NCBI RefSeq assembly: GCF_008806775.1
Contig: NZ_WAEM01000003.1
Span: 124,001-188,000, forward strand
Direction of reading: 5' to 3'
DNA: 64,000 nucleotides
Origin: Flavobacterium luteum
Lineage (GTDB): Bacteria; Bacteroidota; Bacteroidia; Flavobacteriales; Flavobacteriaceae
The notes beneath the pieces were generated by a model. It did no database searches and was not told the DNA's origin. It worked only from the letters and a program-made list of their open reading frames with translations. The position numbers were made by a program, and so were the translations under genes. Numbering within the stretch: the first letter of the stretch is position 1; every line of letters starts with the position of its first letter. Positions 41,955 through 50,830 of the stretch are shown piece by piece.

Positions 41955-44399
41955 TTGAGTTTAGATCTTAAAAATATAGTCACCGTTATACAAGCCAAAT
42001 GGTTAGGAAATCGTACGGATACTAATATTGAGAATATTTCTATTGATAGCCGTTCCTTACAAAACGGACCTAAAACTTTATTTTTTGCATTAGTCGGGCC
42101 TAACAATGACGGACATGATTATATATCAACTTTAATTACTCAAGGAGTTCATAACTTTGTTGTAACCCATATTCCTCATGAGCTAGCCGATAAAGCAAGC
42201 TTTTTTGTAGTTGACGACACCTTAAAAAGCCTACAAATATTTGCGGCTTATTACAGAAGTATGTTTCACTTTCCAATTATTGGAATCACAGGAAGCAATG
42301 GAAAGACTATAGTAAAAGAATGGTTGAACTTTTTGTTAAGTCCAGATTATAATATCATTCGAAGTCCGAAGAGCTACAATTCGCAAGTTGGAGTTCCATT
42401 GTCGGTTTTAGCAATAAATGAAAAACATAATTTCGGAATTTTTGAAGCGGGTATTTCTACTCGTAATGAAATGGAAAAACTAGAGTTTATTATCAAACCC
42501 ACAATTGGAATACTTACCAACATAGGTTCTGCACATGATGAAGGTTTTTCAAACATAGGTGAAAAAATAAAAGAAAAATTAAAACTTTTTAAGAATGTTT
42601 CTGTTTTAATTTATAATAAAAACAAAACCATTGATTCGTTTTTAAATCCTACAATAGATACATTTTCTTGGAGTTGCACTGATCATCATGCCGATGTTTT
42701 TATCACAACAAAATCAATTTTAGATAAGACAATTCTAAAAGTAAAGATTCAAAACAACCATTTTGAAATTAAAATTCCTTTTCGAGACGATGCTTCTATA
42801 GAAAATGCGATTCATTGCATGATGGTTATGCTTTATTTAGAGTATGATTATCAAACTATTGAAACACGAATGGAATTATTGTTTCCGGTAGAAATGCGTT
42901 TAAAACTTAAAAACGGAATAAACAATACCACTTTAATAGACGACAGTTACAGTTCCGATTTTCAATCCTTAAAAATAGCTTTGGATTTTCTGGAAAGTCA
43001 AAAGCAATATAAAAAGAAAACACTGATTTTATCGGATATTTTTCAAAGCGGTTTGTCTAATGAAGACCTATATTCAGGAGTTTCACAATTGATTATTTCT
43101 AATAAAATAAACAGAGTAATCGGAATAGGCGAAACGATTTCGAAATATAAAAGTAAATTTTTAAACTGTACTACTTTTCAGAATACTGATGATTTTATTG
43201 CTAATTTGAATCAGTTAAATTTAAGTAATGAAACTATCTTAATAAAAGGAGCAAGAACATTTCACTTCGAAAAAATTGTAGCGGCTTTAGAAGAGAAAAC
43301 GCATGAAACAGTTCTAGAAATTAATCTAAATGCGATAAGTCATAATTTGAATTTTTATAAAGCCAAATTAAACCCAGAAACCAAAATCATGGTAATGGTA
43401 AAAGCTTTTGGTTATGGAAATGGAGGATTTGAAATTGCGAAACTATTAGAACATCATAAAGTAGATTATTTGGGTGTAGCATTTGCAGATGAAGGAATTT
43501 CGTTGAAAAATTCAGGAATTAACTTGCCGATAATGGTTCTAAATCCTGAGAATTCTAGTTTTGAAGCCATTATTCAGCATCAATTGGAACCTGAAATTTA
43601 CAGTATAAAAGGCTTAAAAGCATTTTTAAAAATTGCTGAACAAAAAAAATTGTATCATTTCCCTATTCATATCAAACTCGATACTGGAATGCATCGTTTG
43701 GGTTTTGAAGAAGAAAACATAGAGGAATTAATTTTAATTTTAAAAGCAAGTAAAGCAGTTGTTGTAAAAAGTATTTTATCGCATATGGCCACTAGCGATG
43801 ACGTAAAGCACCAAGCCTTTTCGCTTTCACAAATAGATTTGTTCGAAAAACTATCTTTACAATTAATCACAGCATTACAAATAAATCCTATTCGTCATAT
43901 TTTAAATACTTCAGGAATAAGTAATTTTTCTCAGGCGCAATACAATATGGTGCGTTTAGGCATTGGACTTTATGGTATTTCTAATGATGCCGAAGAACAA
44001 AAACAGTTAGAAAATGTAGGGACTTTAAAATCGATTATTTCGCAAATTAGAACCATTGATGCTGGAGAAAGTGTGGGATACGGAAGACGATTTGTCGCCG
44101 AAAAACCAACTAAAATTGCCACAATTCCTATTGGTTATGCTGATGGAATTTCAAGACATTGGGGTAACGGAGTTGGTTTTGTTACTATAAATAATCAAAA
44201 AGCAACTATTGTTGGTAGTATTTGTATGGATATGTTGATGGTTGATGTGACCAATATAAATTGTTTTGAAGGAGATTCTGTTATTATTTTCGGAGAAAGC
44301 CCAACGGTTATTTATATGGCTGAAAAACTAAAAACGATTCCTTATGAAATTCTTACCAGTATTTCGCAACGTGTAAAACGTGTTTTTTATAGAGAGTAA
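41955..44399 (+). CDS. Bifunctional MurF ligase / alanine racemase
   Basis: This 814-residue protein starts at TTG (41955). Residues 1-450 are MurF, with the ATP loop GITGSNGKTIVKEW near 115. It adds D-Ala-D-Ala to UDP-MurNAc-tripeptide. Residues 455-814 are alanine racemase: VMVKAFGYGNG with the PLP lysine, HIKLDTGMHRLGF, and the Tyr-containing GYADGISRHW. The fusion joins D-alanine supply to its use in peptidoglycan precursor synthesis and is a known Bacteroidota arrangement. Confidence 0.95.
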   Translation: MSLDLKNIVTVIQAKWLGNRTDTNIENISIDSRSLQNGPKTLFFALVGPNNDGHDYISTLITQGVHNFVVTHIPHELADKASFFVVDDTLKSLQIFAAYYRSMFHFPIIGITGSNGKTIVKEWLNFLLSPDYNIIRSPKSYNSQVGVPLSVLAINEKHNFGIFEAGISTRNEMEKLEFIIKPTIGILTNIGSAHDEGFSNIGEKIKEKLKLFKNVSVLIYNKNKTIDSFLNPTIDTFSWSCTDHHADVFITTKSILDKTILKVKIQNNHFEIKIPFRDDASIENAIHCMMVMLYLEYDYQTIETRMELLFPVEMRLKLKNGINNTTLIDDSYSSDFQSLKIALDFLESQKQYKKKTLILSDIFQSGLSNEDLYSGVSQLIISNKINRVIGIGETISKYKSKFLNCTTFQNTDDFIANLNQLNLSNETILIKGARTFHFEKIVAALEEKTHETVLEINLNAISHNLNFYKAKLNPETKIMVMVKAFGYGNGGFEIAKLLEHHKVDYLGVAFADEGISLKNSGINLPIMVLNPENSSFEAIIQHQLEPEIYSIKGLKAFLKIAEQKKLYHFPIHIKLDTGMHRLGFEEENIEELILILKASKAVVVKSILSHMATSDDVKHQAFSLSQIDLFEKLSLQLITALQINPIRHILNTSGISNFSQAQYNMVRLGIGLYGISNDAEEQKQLENVGTLKSIISQIRTIDAGESVGYGRRFVAEKPTKIATIPIGYADGISRHWGNGVGFVTINNQKATIVGSICMDMLMVDVTNINCFEGDSVIIFGESPTVIYMAEKLKTIPYEILTSISQRVKRVFYRE

Positions 44400-44483
44400 A
44401 TTTTTATTTTAAAAATACAATATGTTAAAAATTTAACTAAATTTGATTTCTTTAAAACTAAATATTAATCTAAAACAAAAAAT

Positions 44484-44861
44484 ATGGGAATGATTTCAGA
44501 ATTTAAAGAGTTTATTGCTAAAGGTAATGCAATGGATTTGGCAGTTGGAGTTATTATTGGTGCCGCTTTTGGTGCCATCGTAAATTCATTAGTAGCAGAT
44601 GTTATTACACCGGCCTTACTTAATCCAGCACTAAAAGCTGCACAAGTAGAAAATTTAGCAGAATTAAAAACAGACGGCGGAATTTTGTATGGTAAATTTC
44701 TTGCTGCTGTAATTAGTTTTCTAGTAATTGCTTTTGTTATTTTTATTATGGTAAAAGCAATTAACAGCATGAAGAAAAAAGAAGAAGCTGCACCTGCTGC
44801 ACCTGCTGGACCTTCTCAAGAGGAATTATTAACTCAAATTAGAGATTTACTAAAAAAATAA
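44484..44861 (+). CDS. mscL: Large-conductance mechanosensitive channel
   Basis: This 125-residue protein begins MGMISEFKEFIAKGNAMDLAVGVIIGAAFGAIV, the N-terminal amphipathic helix and first transmembrane helix of MscL. A second helix (AAVISFLVIAFVIFIMVKAI) and a C-terminal helical bundle (EELLTQIRDLLKK) follow. It opens under membrane tension in hypo-osmotic shock. A -7-like TAAATTTG lies at 44438-44445. Confidence 0.96.
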   Translation: MGMISEFKEFIAKGNAMDLAVGVIIGAAFGAIVNSLVADVITPALLNPALKAAQVENLAELKTDGGILYGKFLAAVISFLVIAFVIFIMVKAINSMKKKEEAAPAAPAGPSQEELLTQIRDLLKK

Positions 44862-44884
44862 TCCGCTACATACATATTCTAACT

Positions 44885-44910
44885 AAACCACGTATAAAGC
44901 GTGGTTTTCC
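44885..44910 (+). terminator. Terminator after mscL
   Basis: AACCACG and CGTGGTT form a seven-base stem around TATAAAG, followed by a short T run interrupted by CC. Confidence 0.7.
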
Positions 44911-44955
44911 TATTTTGTTAAATTTATAACATTTTGTTATTTTTTGTGAATCCGA

Positions 44956-44985
44956 TTGTTTTTATTTGAATTGTACTTACTTTTG
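44956..44985 (+). promoter_or_regulatory. Promoter of asd
   Basis: TTG at 44956-44958 and TACTTTTG at 44978-44985 are spaced by 19 bases. The promoter overlaps the upstream in-frame ATG at 44966 and so supports the ATG at 45023 as the true start. Confidence 0.72.
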
Positions 44986-45022
44986 CCATTCAAAATTAAT
45001 TATAAAAATAAAAATATATAGT

Positions 45023-46012
45023 ATGAGAATTGCAGTAGTTGGCGCAACCGGAATGGTTGGTGAAGTTATGCTTCAAGTTTTAGCGGAAAGAAATTTTCCT
45101 ATAAGTGAATTGATTTTGGTTGCTTCGGAAAGATCTGTTGGGAAAGAAATTGAGTTTAACGGGAAAAAATATAAAGTCGTAGGTTTACAAACCGCTGTAG
45201 ACATGAAAGCTGACATTGCTTTGTTTTCTGCTGGAGGGCAAACATCATTAGATTGGGCTCCAAAATTTGCAGCCGCAGGAACAACAGTTATCGATAATTC
45301 ATCGGCTTGGAGAATGGATCCTACTAAAAAATTAGTGGTTCCAGAAATAAATGCTTCTGAATTAACAAAAGAAGATAAAATAATAGCAAATCCAAACTGT
45401 TCTACAATACAAATGGTACTAGCTTTAGCACCATTACACAGAAAATATAACATTAAACGTATCATTGTTTCGACATACCAATCCATTACTGGAACAGGTG
45501 TAAAAGCTGTTCAGCAATTTGAAAACGAATGTGTTGGTATTGAAGGAGACATGGTTTATAAATATAAAATCAATAGAAACTGTATTCCTCAATGTGATAG
45601 TTTTGAAGATAATGGTTACACCAAAGAAGAAATGAAATTGGTTAAAGAAACTAAAAAAATATTAAGCGATGATTCTATCAAAGTAACGGCTACAGCGGTT
45701 CGTGTACCAGTTGTAGGAGGTCACAGTGAGGCAGTAAATGTAGAATTCAGTAATGATTTTGACGTGAATGAAGTTCGCAATATTTTACACCATACAGACG
45801 GCGTTGTAGTACAAGATAATTTAGACACTTTTACTTACCCTATGCCTAGATATGCCGAAGGTAAGGACGAAGTTTTTGTAGGAAGAATTCGTCGAGATGA
45901 AAGTCAGCCGAACACACTTAATATGTGGATTGTTGCAGATAACTTAAGAAAAGGAGCCGCAACAAATACCATTCAAATTGCAGAATATTTAGTTGAGAAT
46001 GGTTTAGTTTAA
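45023..46012 (+). CDS. asd: Aspartate-semialdehyde dehydrogenase
   Basis: The protein has 329 residues from MRIAVVGATGMVGEVMLQVL, a NAD(P)-binding Rossmann motif. The catalytic Cys126 is in IANPNCSTIQMV, and the substrate-binding region RVPVVGGHSEAVNVEF follows. It makes aspartate semialdehyde for lysine, diaminopimelate, threonine and methionine synthesis. It is a monocistronic gene. Confidence 0.97.
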   Translation: MRIAVVGATGMVGEVMLQVLAERNFPISELILVASERSVGKEIEFNGKKYKVVGLQTAVDMKADIALFSAGGQTSLDWAPKFAAAGTTVIDNSSAWRMDPTKKLVVPEINASELTKEDKIIANPNCSTIQMVLALAPLHRKYNIKRIIVSTYQSITGTGVKAVQQFENECVGIEGDMVYKYKINRNCIPQCDSFEDNGYTKEEMKLVKETKKILSDDSIKVTATAVRVPVVGGHSEAVNVEFSNDFDVNEVRNILHHTDGVVVQDNLDTFTYPMPRYAEGKDEVFVGRIRRDESQPNTLNMWIVADNLRKGAATNTIQIAEYLVENGLV

Positions 46013-46033
46013 ATCTTAACCAACTTATATTTC

Positions 46034-46090
46034 AAATCCGTTAGTTTTAGCAAATCACAATTTTTGTTAAAACTAACGGATTTATTTTTT
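46034..46090 (+). terminator. Terminator after asd
   Basis: AAATCCGTTAGTTTTA (46034-46049) and TAAAACTAACGGATTT (46068-46083) form a perfect 16-base stem followed by ATTTTTTGG. Confidence 0.85.
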
Positions 46091-46097
46091 GGTTTAG

Positions 46098-46105
46098 TAT
46101 TTTTG
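46098..46105 (+). promoter_or_regulatory. -7 box of the His-rich protein/TonB receptor unit
   Basis: TATTTTTG matches TANNTTTG and ends only six bases before the ATG at 46112, predicting a leaderless or near-leaderless mRNA. No Zur- or Fur-like palindrome is evident. Confidence 0.45.
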
Positions 46106-46111
46106 TAACAA

Positions 46112-46465
46112 ATGAAAAAGAGATTTGTAATAGTAAATTTAATGTTAATATTTGTAGTGTTGTTTTCAATGCTATTACAGTCCTTGCATTCTTACGAACA
46201 CTTAATTAAGCTTTTATCAGAAAAAGAGTGTCATCATCATTATTCACAAAAAACGGAAATTAATCATCAACATCATCCTTTTGATCATTGTTTCGTTTGT
46301 GAATTTACTTTTGGAAGTTATATTTCAACTGCTTTTTTTTCTTTAAGAAATAGAATTACTCTTACTATATCTCAACAATATTCGTTTTTATACAAACCAA
46401 CTTCTCAATTCTTCAAAGGGAGTTTATTTGCATTACGAGCACCTCCAGGATTCAAATTATTTTAA
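46112..46465 (+). CDS. Small exported His/Cys-rich protein, probably metal-related
   Basis: This 117-residue protein has an N-terminal hydrophobic segment (about 5-24) that acts as signal or anchor. It is followed by ECHHHYSQKTEINHQHHPFDHCFVCEF, a run with eight histidines and three cysteines in 27 residues. The end, LFALRAPPGF, recalls the RxPP ending of DUF2946-type proteins. The His/Cys cluster suggests metal binding outside the cytoplasm. It is 65 bases before a TonB-dependent receptor gene on the same strand. The metal is not known; zinc or copper are likely. Confidence 0.7.
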   Translation: MKKRFVIVNLMLIFVVLFSMLLQSLHSYEHLIKLLSEKECHHHYSQKTEINHQHHPFDHCFVCEFTFGSYISTAFFSLRNRITLTISQQYSFLYKPTSQFFKGSLFALRAPPGFKLF

Positions 46466-46530
46466 AAACAAGTTCATTTTCAATTATCTGAAAATGAGCA
46501 CTGTGTTTCTATTTATTTTGAACAGAAAAA

Positions 46531-48915
46531 ATGCTAAAAAAAAAGTATCTCATTTTCTGCTTATTGTTATTTAATGTGTATTTATTTTCACAAAATACAA
46601 TAAGCGGAAAAATTAACAATCAAGAGAATATTCCTCTTGAGGGAAGTCATATTCATATCGGAAAAAAAACAGCAACTTCTGATGCCCTTGGGAATTACAT
46701 AATAAAAAATGTGACAAACGGAAAAGTAAAAGTTCACGTTTCGTATATTGGGTATCAATCTATTGACACTCTAGTTGGTTTATATAATGACCTTGTGCTT
46801 AATTTTAAACTAAAGGAATTGACTTTAAGATTAAATGAGATTAATATAATACAGTCTAGAAACACAATTAACAAGTCTGTTCTTGAGCAAAAAATTAAAA
46901 CAGAAACTATTGAAAAGTATAGCAGTCAATCTCTTGGTGATGTTTTAAAGGAAATAGCTGGTGTGACTGCTTTAAAAACGGGGAGTACCATTGTTAAACC
47001 AGTGATTAATGGATTATATGGCAATAGGGTTCCTGTCATAAATAACAATATAAGGATGGAAGACCAGCAATGGGGCTCAGAACATTCGCCTAGTTTCGAC
47101 ATCAATGCAGCTGCAAAAATAACAGTGATAAAAGGTGCTTCTGGTTTGCAATTTGGAGGCGATGCCGTTGGCGGTTTGGTTATTATTGAACCCATTACTG
47201 TAAAAAAAGACACTTTATTTGGTAAAACAATATTGAATTTTGATTCTAACGGACGAGCCGGATCTTTAAGTTCTAGTATACACAAAGGAAAACTTTTGGG
47301 TTGGAGTTGGAACGCTCTAGGCACTTTTAAATACCTAGGTGATCGAGAGACTCCAAACTATGTATTGTCTAATTCAGGAAATCGGGAAGTCAATTTTTCA
47401 GGAGATATGAAATATTCTAATAAGAAGTATGATTTTACGGGTTACTACAGTTATTACAACGCTCAAATTGGAATTCTACGTGCCTCACATACTGGAAATG
47501 CTAATGATTTGTATAATTCAATCAATAATATGATTCCTTCTGTAGTAAAAGATTTTACGTACAATATTGAAAATCCCAAACAAGAAGTGAAGCATCATAT
47601 CCTAAAAGCAAATTATAATTACTATTTTGATGAAACCGCTTCACTTGCCATTCAATATGCTTTTCAGTTCAATAAGCGATTAGAGTTTGATGTAAGAAGA
47701 GGAAAAAACAACGATAGACCTGCGCTAGATTTAGACTTAAAAACCCATGCGGTAAATATAGATTATAAAAAAAATGTTCATGATTGGTCTATTAAATCTG
47801 GAGCAAATACTGTCTTGCAAGATAATTTTGCAAATCCAAGCACTGGTATTCGTCCTTTAATTCCTAGTTATTCTAAAATTGATGTTGGACTTTACAGCAT
47901 TGTAAGTCATAATTTTTCAGATAGTTTTACTTTAGAAACGGGTTTGAGATATGATTTTTCTAAAATTGACGCGACCAAGTTTTATTTTAAATCACTATGG
48001 GACGAAAAAGGTTATAACTCTAATTTTGCTGACTTTGTTGCTGGAGATTACGCTAATCAATGGCTAACCAAACCAACATTTACTTTTCATAATATTTCGA
48101 GTAGTATTGGCTTTCACAAAGTTTTTGAAAACGATTTGAATTGGTATACTAACCTAAGTTATGCCGCCAGAAATCCAAATCCATCAGAGTTATTTAGCGA
48201 TGGATTGCATCATTCTTTGGCAGTTATTGAGCTAGGTGATTTGGCTTTGGATAAAGAAACTTCCTTAAAAATATCGACAACTATCCAAAAAAAGTGGAAT
48301 TCCTTTTCAGTTGAGATTAATCCGTATGTAAATGCTATTCAAAACTATATGTTTTTAAGACCAATTGGATTTGAAACTACTATCCGTGGGGCCTTTCCAG
48401 TATGGCAATACGAACAAACTAATGCTAGATTAGCAGGAATCGACACACAAACCAATTGGAAGATCAATTCGCATTGGAATCATTCTCTTGCTTTTGCTTA
48501 TGTAAATGGTAAAGATTTGACTCAAAACATTCCTTTAATTGACATTTCCCCTTTTACCGCTAATACAAAAATTCAATATTCAAATGTTAAGTGGAATCAT
48601 TTCTTAATTGAAGTTAAAGGAGAGCTTGTGGGTCAGCAAAAACAGTTTCCCAATAATAATTATACGACTAATATTATTGTAAATAATGTACTTACTCCTA
48701 TTGAAGTAGATATAAGTACTCCTCCTGCTAGCTATGAATTGTTACATATGTATTCAGAAGTAAAATTTAAAACCTTTCATAAAGCAATTACAACATTAGC
48801 ATTTTCTGTTCAAAATATTTTAAACACAACCTATAGAGACTACCTAAATCGTCAACGCTTTTTTGCAGATGAAATGGGTAGAAACTTTCAAATTCAATTA
48901 AAAATTAATTATTAA
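46531..48915 (+). CDS. TonB-dependent outer-membrane receptor, probable metal uptake
   Basis: This 794-residue protein has a signal peptide (to YLFSQ), then a CarboxypepD_reg-like domain (about 20-95; NQENIPLEGSHIHIG). The plug spans about 110-225 (SLGDVLKEIAGVTALK, INGLYGNRVPVINNN, GGDAVGGLVIIEP), and a barrel ends in FQIQLKINY. The plug contains MEDQQWGSEHSP, a motif I associate with metal receptors of the ZnuD type. It lies between a His-rich protein gene and a lipoprotein gene, all on one strand with short gaps. Confidence 0.88.
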   Translation: MLKKKYLIFCLLLFNVYLFSQNTISGKINNQENIPLEGSHIHIGKKTATSDALGNYIIKNVTNGKVKVHVSYIGYQSIDTLVGLYNDLVLNFKLKELTLRLNEINIIQSRNTINKSVLEQKIKTETIEKYSSQSLGDVLKEIAGVTALKTGSTIVKPVINGLYGNRVPVINNNIRMEDQQWGSEHSPSFDINAAAKITVIKGASGLQFGGDAVGGLVIIEPITVKKDTLFGKTILNFDSNGRAGSLSSSIHKGKLLGWSWNALGTFKYLGDRETPNYVLSNSGNREVNFSGDMKYSNKKYDFTGYYSYYNAQIGILRASHTGNANDLYNSINNMIPSVVKDFTYNIENPKQEVKHHILKANYNYYFDETASLAIQYAFQFNKRLEFDVRRGKNNDRPALDLDLKTHAVNIDYKKNVHDWSIKSGANTVLQDNFANPSTGIRPLIPSYSKIDVGLYSIVSHNFSDSFTLETGLRYDFSKIDATKFYFKSLWDEKGYNSNFADFVAGDYANQWLTKPTFTFHNISSSIGFHKVFENDLNWYTNLSYAARNPNPSELFSDGLHHSLAVIELGDLALDKETSLKISTTIQKKWNSFSVEINPYVNAIQNYMFLRPIGFETTIRGAFPVWQYEQTNARLAGIDTQTNWKINSHWNHSLAFAYVNGKDLTQNIPLIDISPFTANTKIQYSNVKWNHFLIEVKGELVGQQKQFPNNNYTTNIIVNNVLTPIEVDISTPPASYELLHMYSEVKFKTFHKAITTLAFSVQNILNTTYRDYLNRQRFFADEMGRNFQIQLKINY

Positions 48916-48933
48916 AAATCTAAAATCTAAGAA

Positions 48934-49509
48934 ATGAAAAATTCAAAAATACTTTTAATCACATTATTAATATTACTAACTTTATCTTCATGTAGTTCGC
49001 CTTATGATACTGAACCTATTGTTGAAAATGAAGTAATCACTACCATTAGTTTAGTTTATACTCCAGAAGGCGGAGGTACAACAATAACTTTAGAGTCTAA
49101 AGATTTAGACGGAGATGGCCCTAAAGCTCCAATTGTAAACGTCTCTGGAAAATTTGCTCAAGGAAAAACCTATACGGGTGTTTTGACTTTCTTGAACGAA
49201 ACGGTTAATCCTCCTGTAGATATAACTAAGGAAATTAAAGAACTTGCCCTAGAGCATCAAATATTTTATCAAAGAGCAGGAACGATCAATAGTATTTCCT
49301 ATGCTGACACTGCAAGTAACTTTGATTCAAGTGGAAAACCAATTGGTTTAGAATCGGTTTTTACAACTACTAGAGCAGCAAGCGGTTCAATTAAAATAAT
49401 ATTAAAACACGAACCAAACAAGTCGGGTGCTAATGTTGCATTTGGAGACATCACTAATGCAGGAGGAAGCACAGATGCAGAGGTGGTTTTTAATATTGTT
49501 GTAGAGTAA
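48934..49509 (+). CDS. Lipoprotein downstream of the TonB receptor
   Basis: This 191-residue protein has a lipobox ending LSSC (Cys19). It is a beta-rich domain with SLVYTPEGGGTTITLESKDLDGDGP and then TYTGVLTFLNE and ELALEHQIFYQ. Databases label this family with a type 1 periplasmic-binding-like name, although it does not resemble a full binding protein. The conserved acidic and His residues (DLDGDGP, LEHQIFY) could bind a metal. It follows the receptor by 18 bases and so is probably its surface or periplasmic partner. Confidence 0.75.
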   Translation: MKNSKILLITLLILLTLSSCSSPYDTEPIVENEVITTISLVYTPEGGGTTITLESKDLDGDGPKAPIVNVSGKFAQGKTYTGVLTFLNETVNPPVDITKEIKELALEHQIFYQRAGTINSISYADTASNFDSSGKPIGLESVFTTTRAASGSIKIILKHEPNKSGANVAFGDITNAGGSTDAEVVFNIVVE

Positions 49510-49534
49510 TATTTTAAAAGGTTTTTTTAAATTG

Positions 49535-49564
49535 AAGCTATTCCGATTGGAGTAGCTTTTTTTA
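49535..49564 (+). terminator. Terminator of the TonB receptor/lipoprotein unit
   Basis: AAGCTATTCC and GGAGTAGCTT form a ten-base stem with a GATT loop, followed by six or more T residues. Confidence 0.9.
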
Positions 49565-49720
49565 TAAATCAAATTGCCAAAATATTACATTGTTTTTATA
49601 TTATTAATTCTTTATAAACAATACAAACTTTATTTTTCTTAATTATTTATGTATTTTATATAGAATAATTTACTAATTTAGAATAATTTTAAAATTAACT
49701 AACCAATTAATCTAAATTAT

Positions 49721-50095
49721 ATGAATTCACAATTTACGTTACTAGTCAGAATTACTTTAGGAATTACACTTGTTGTTTTTGGGAGCAATAAGTTTTTGCA
49801 TTTTATACCACTTCCAGAACCAACTGGAGCAGCCGCAGATTTTATGAATTCGCTAGGGGCAACAGGATATGTTTTTCCGCTAGTAGGAATTCTTGAAGTT
49901 GGAATTGGAGCTCTGTTGTTATTAAAGAAATGGGTTGCTTTTGCTTTGATTTTGCTTGCACCTATTTCAATAAACATAGTGCTTTTTCATTTGTTTTTAG
50001 ACATTCCTGGGGTAAGTGCAGCTTTATTGGTTGCTGTTTTAAACGGAATCTTAATTTTTAAACATTGGAAACAATATACACCCTTGTTTTTATAG
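49721..50095 (+). CDS. DoxX-like membrane protein
   Basis: This 124-residue protein has four hydrophobic segments. The start LLVRITLGITLVVFGSNKFLHF and the VGILEVGIGALLLLKKW segment match the DoxX family. The family occurs in varied redox and stress settings, and no partner gene is nearby. The 210-base spacer before it is AT-rich, with a terminator and no further gene. Confidence 0.82.
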   Translation: MNSQFTLLVRITLGITLVVFGSNKFLHFIPLPEPTGAAADFMNSLGATGYVFPLVGILEVGIGALLLLKKWVAFALILLAPISINIVLFHLFLDIPGVSAALLVAVLNGILIFKHWKQYTPLFL

Positions 50096-50108
50096 TCAGT
50101 TTTTGAAT

Positions 50109-50150
50109 ATTAATAGAAAAGGTTTTTTTATAAAAGCCTTTTCTATTAAT
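50109..50150. terminator. Bidirectional terminator
   Basis: ATTAATAGAAAAGG (50109-50122) and CCTTTTCTATTAAT (50137-50150) form a 14-base stem between the convergent DoxX and mtgA genes. It overlaps the last codons of mtgA. Confidence 0.8.
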
Positions 50151-50826
50151 AATCTAATTTGCCTACATATTTCATGCGCCTAACAATTCGGTCTTTTCGA
50201 CGATTGGTATATGAAGAAGAATTCGTTGCTTTAAATTTTCTAGGATTAGGTAAAATGGCTGCTATTCCGGCTGCTTCATAATTGGTTAAATTGGAAGCAT
50301 CCTTTCTATACCAATACCGACATGCGGCTTCTGCTCCGTATACACCATCTCCCATTTCAATACTATTGAGATACACTTCCATTATACGTTCTTTTCCCCA
50401 TATCAATTCAATTAAAACAGTAAAATAAGCTTCAAGTCCTTTGCGTAAATAACTTCTGCCTTGCCATAAAAAAACATTTTTAGCCGTTTGCTGAGAAATG
50501 GTACTTCCGCCTTTTAATTTTTTACCCTTCTCATTACTTTTCATTGCTTTTTGAATAGCATCAAAATCAAAACCATTATGAATTAAAAAAGTCCCGTCTT
50601 CACTAGCAATAACCGCTTTTTGTAAATTTGTTGAAATATTTTCTAATGGTTCCCAATCGTGGCTGCAAATCATTTCTTTTCCGTCAATCTTTTGTTCAAT
50701 GGCTCGAATAACCATTAATGGGGTTAATGGAACGGGAACAAATTTAAACACAATAACTCCAATAATTGAAATTGCAAAAAACCAAAGCATAACTTTAAAT
50801 AAAAAACGAATGATTCTTCTAAACAT
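50146..50826 (-). CDS. mtgA: Monofunctional peptidoglycan transglycosylase
   Basis: This 226-residue protein has one N-terminal membrane helix (about 8-29). The GT51 motifs follow: IASEDGTFLIHNGFD with the catalytic Glu, KGGSTISQQTAKNVFLW, ERIMEVYLNSIEMGDGVYGAEAA and YEAAGIAAILPNP. It polymerises lipid II glycan strands without a transpeptidase domain. It lies 4 bases downstream of the FAD oxidoreductase gene. Confidence 0.95.
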   Translation of the reverse strand: MFRRIIRFLFKVMLWFFAISIIGVIVFKFVPVPLTPLMVIRAIEQKIDGKEMICSHDWEPLENISTNLQKAVIASEDGTFLIHNGFDFDAIQKAMKSNEKGKKLKGGSTISQQTAKNVFLWQGRSYLRKGLEAYFTVLIELIWGKERIMEVYLNSIEMGDGVYGAEAACRYWYRKDASNLTNYEAAGIAAILPNPRKFKATNSSSYTNRRKDRIVRRMKYVGKLDY

Positions 50827-50830
50827 AAAA

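Noticed and set aside
44966..45022. Longer N-terminus for aspartate-semialdehyde dehydrogenase
   Set aside because: It overlaps the -33/-7 promoter pair and would place extra residues before the Rossmann start MRIAVVGATG.
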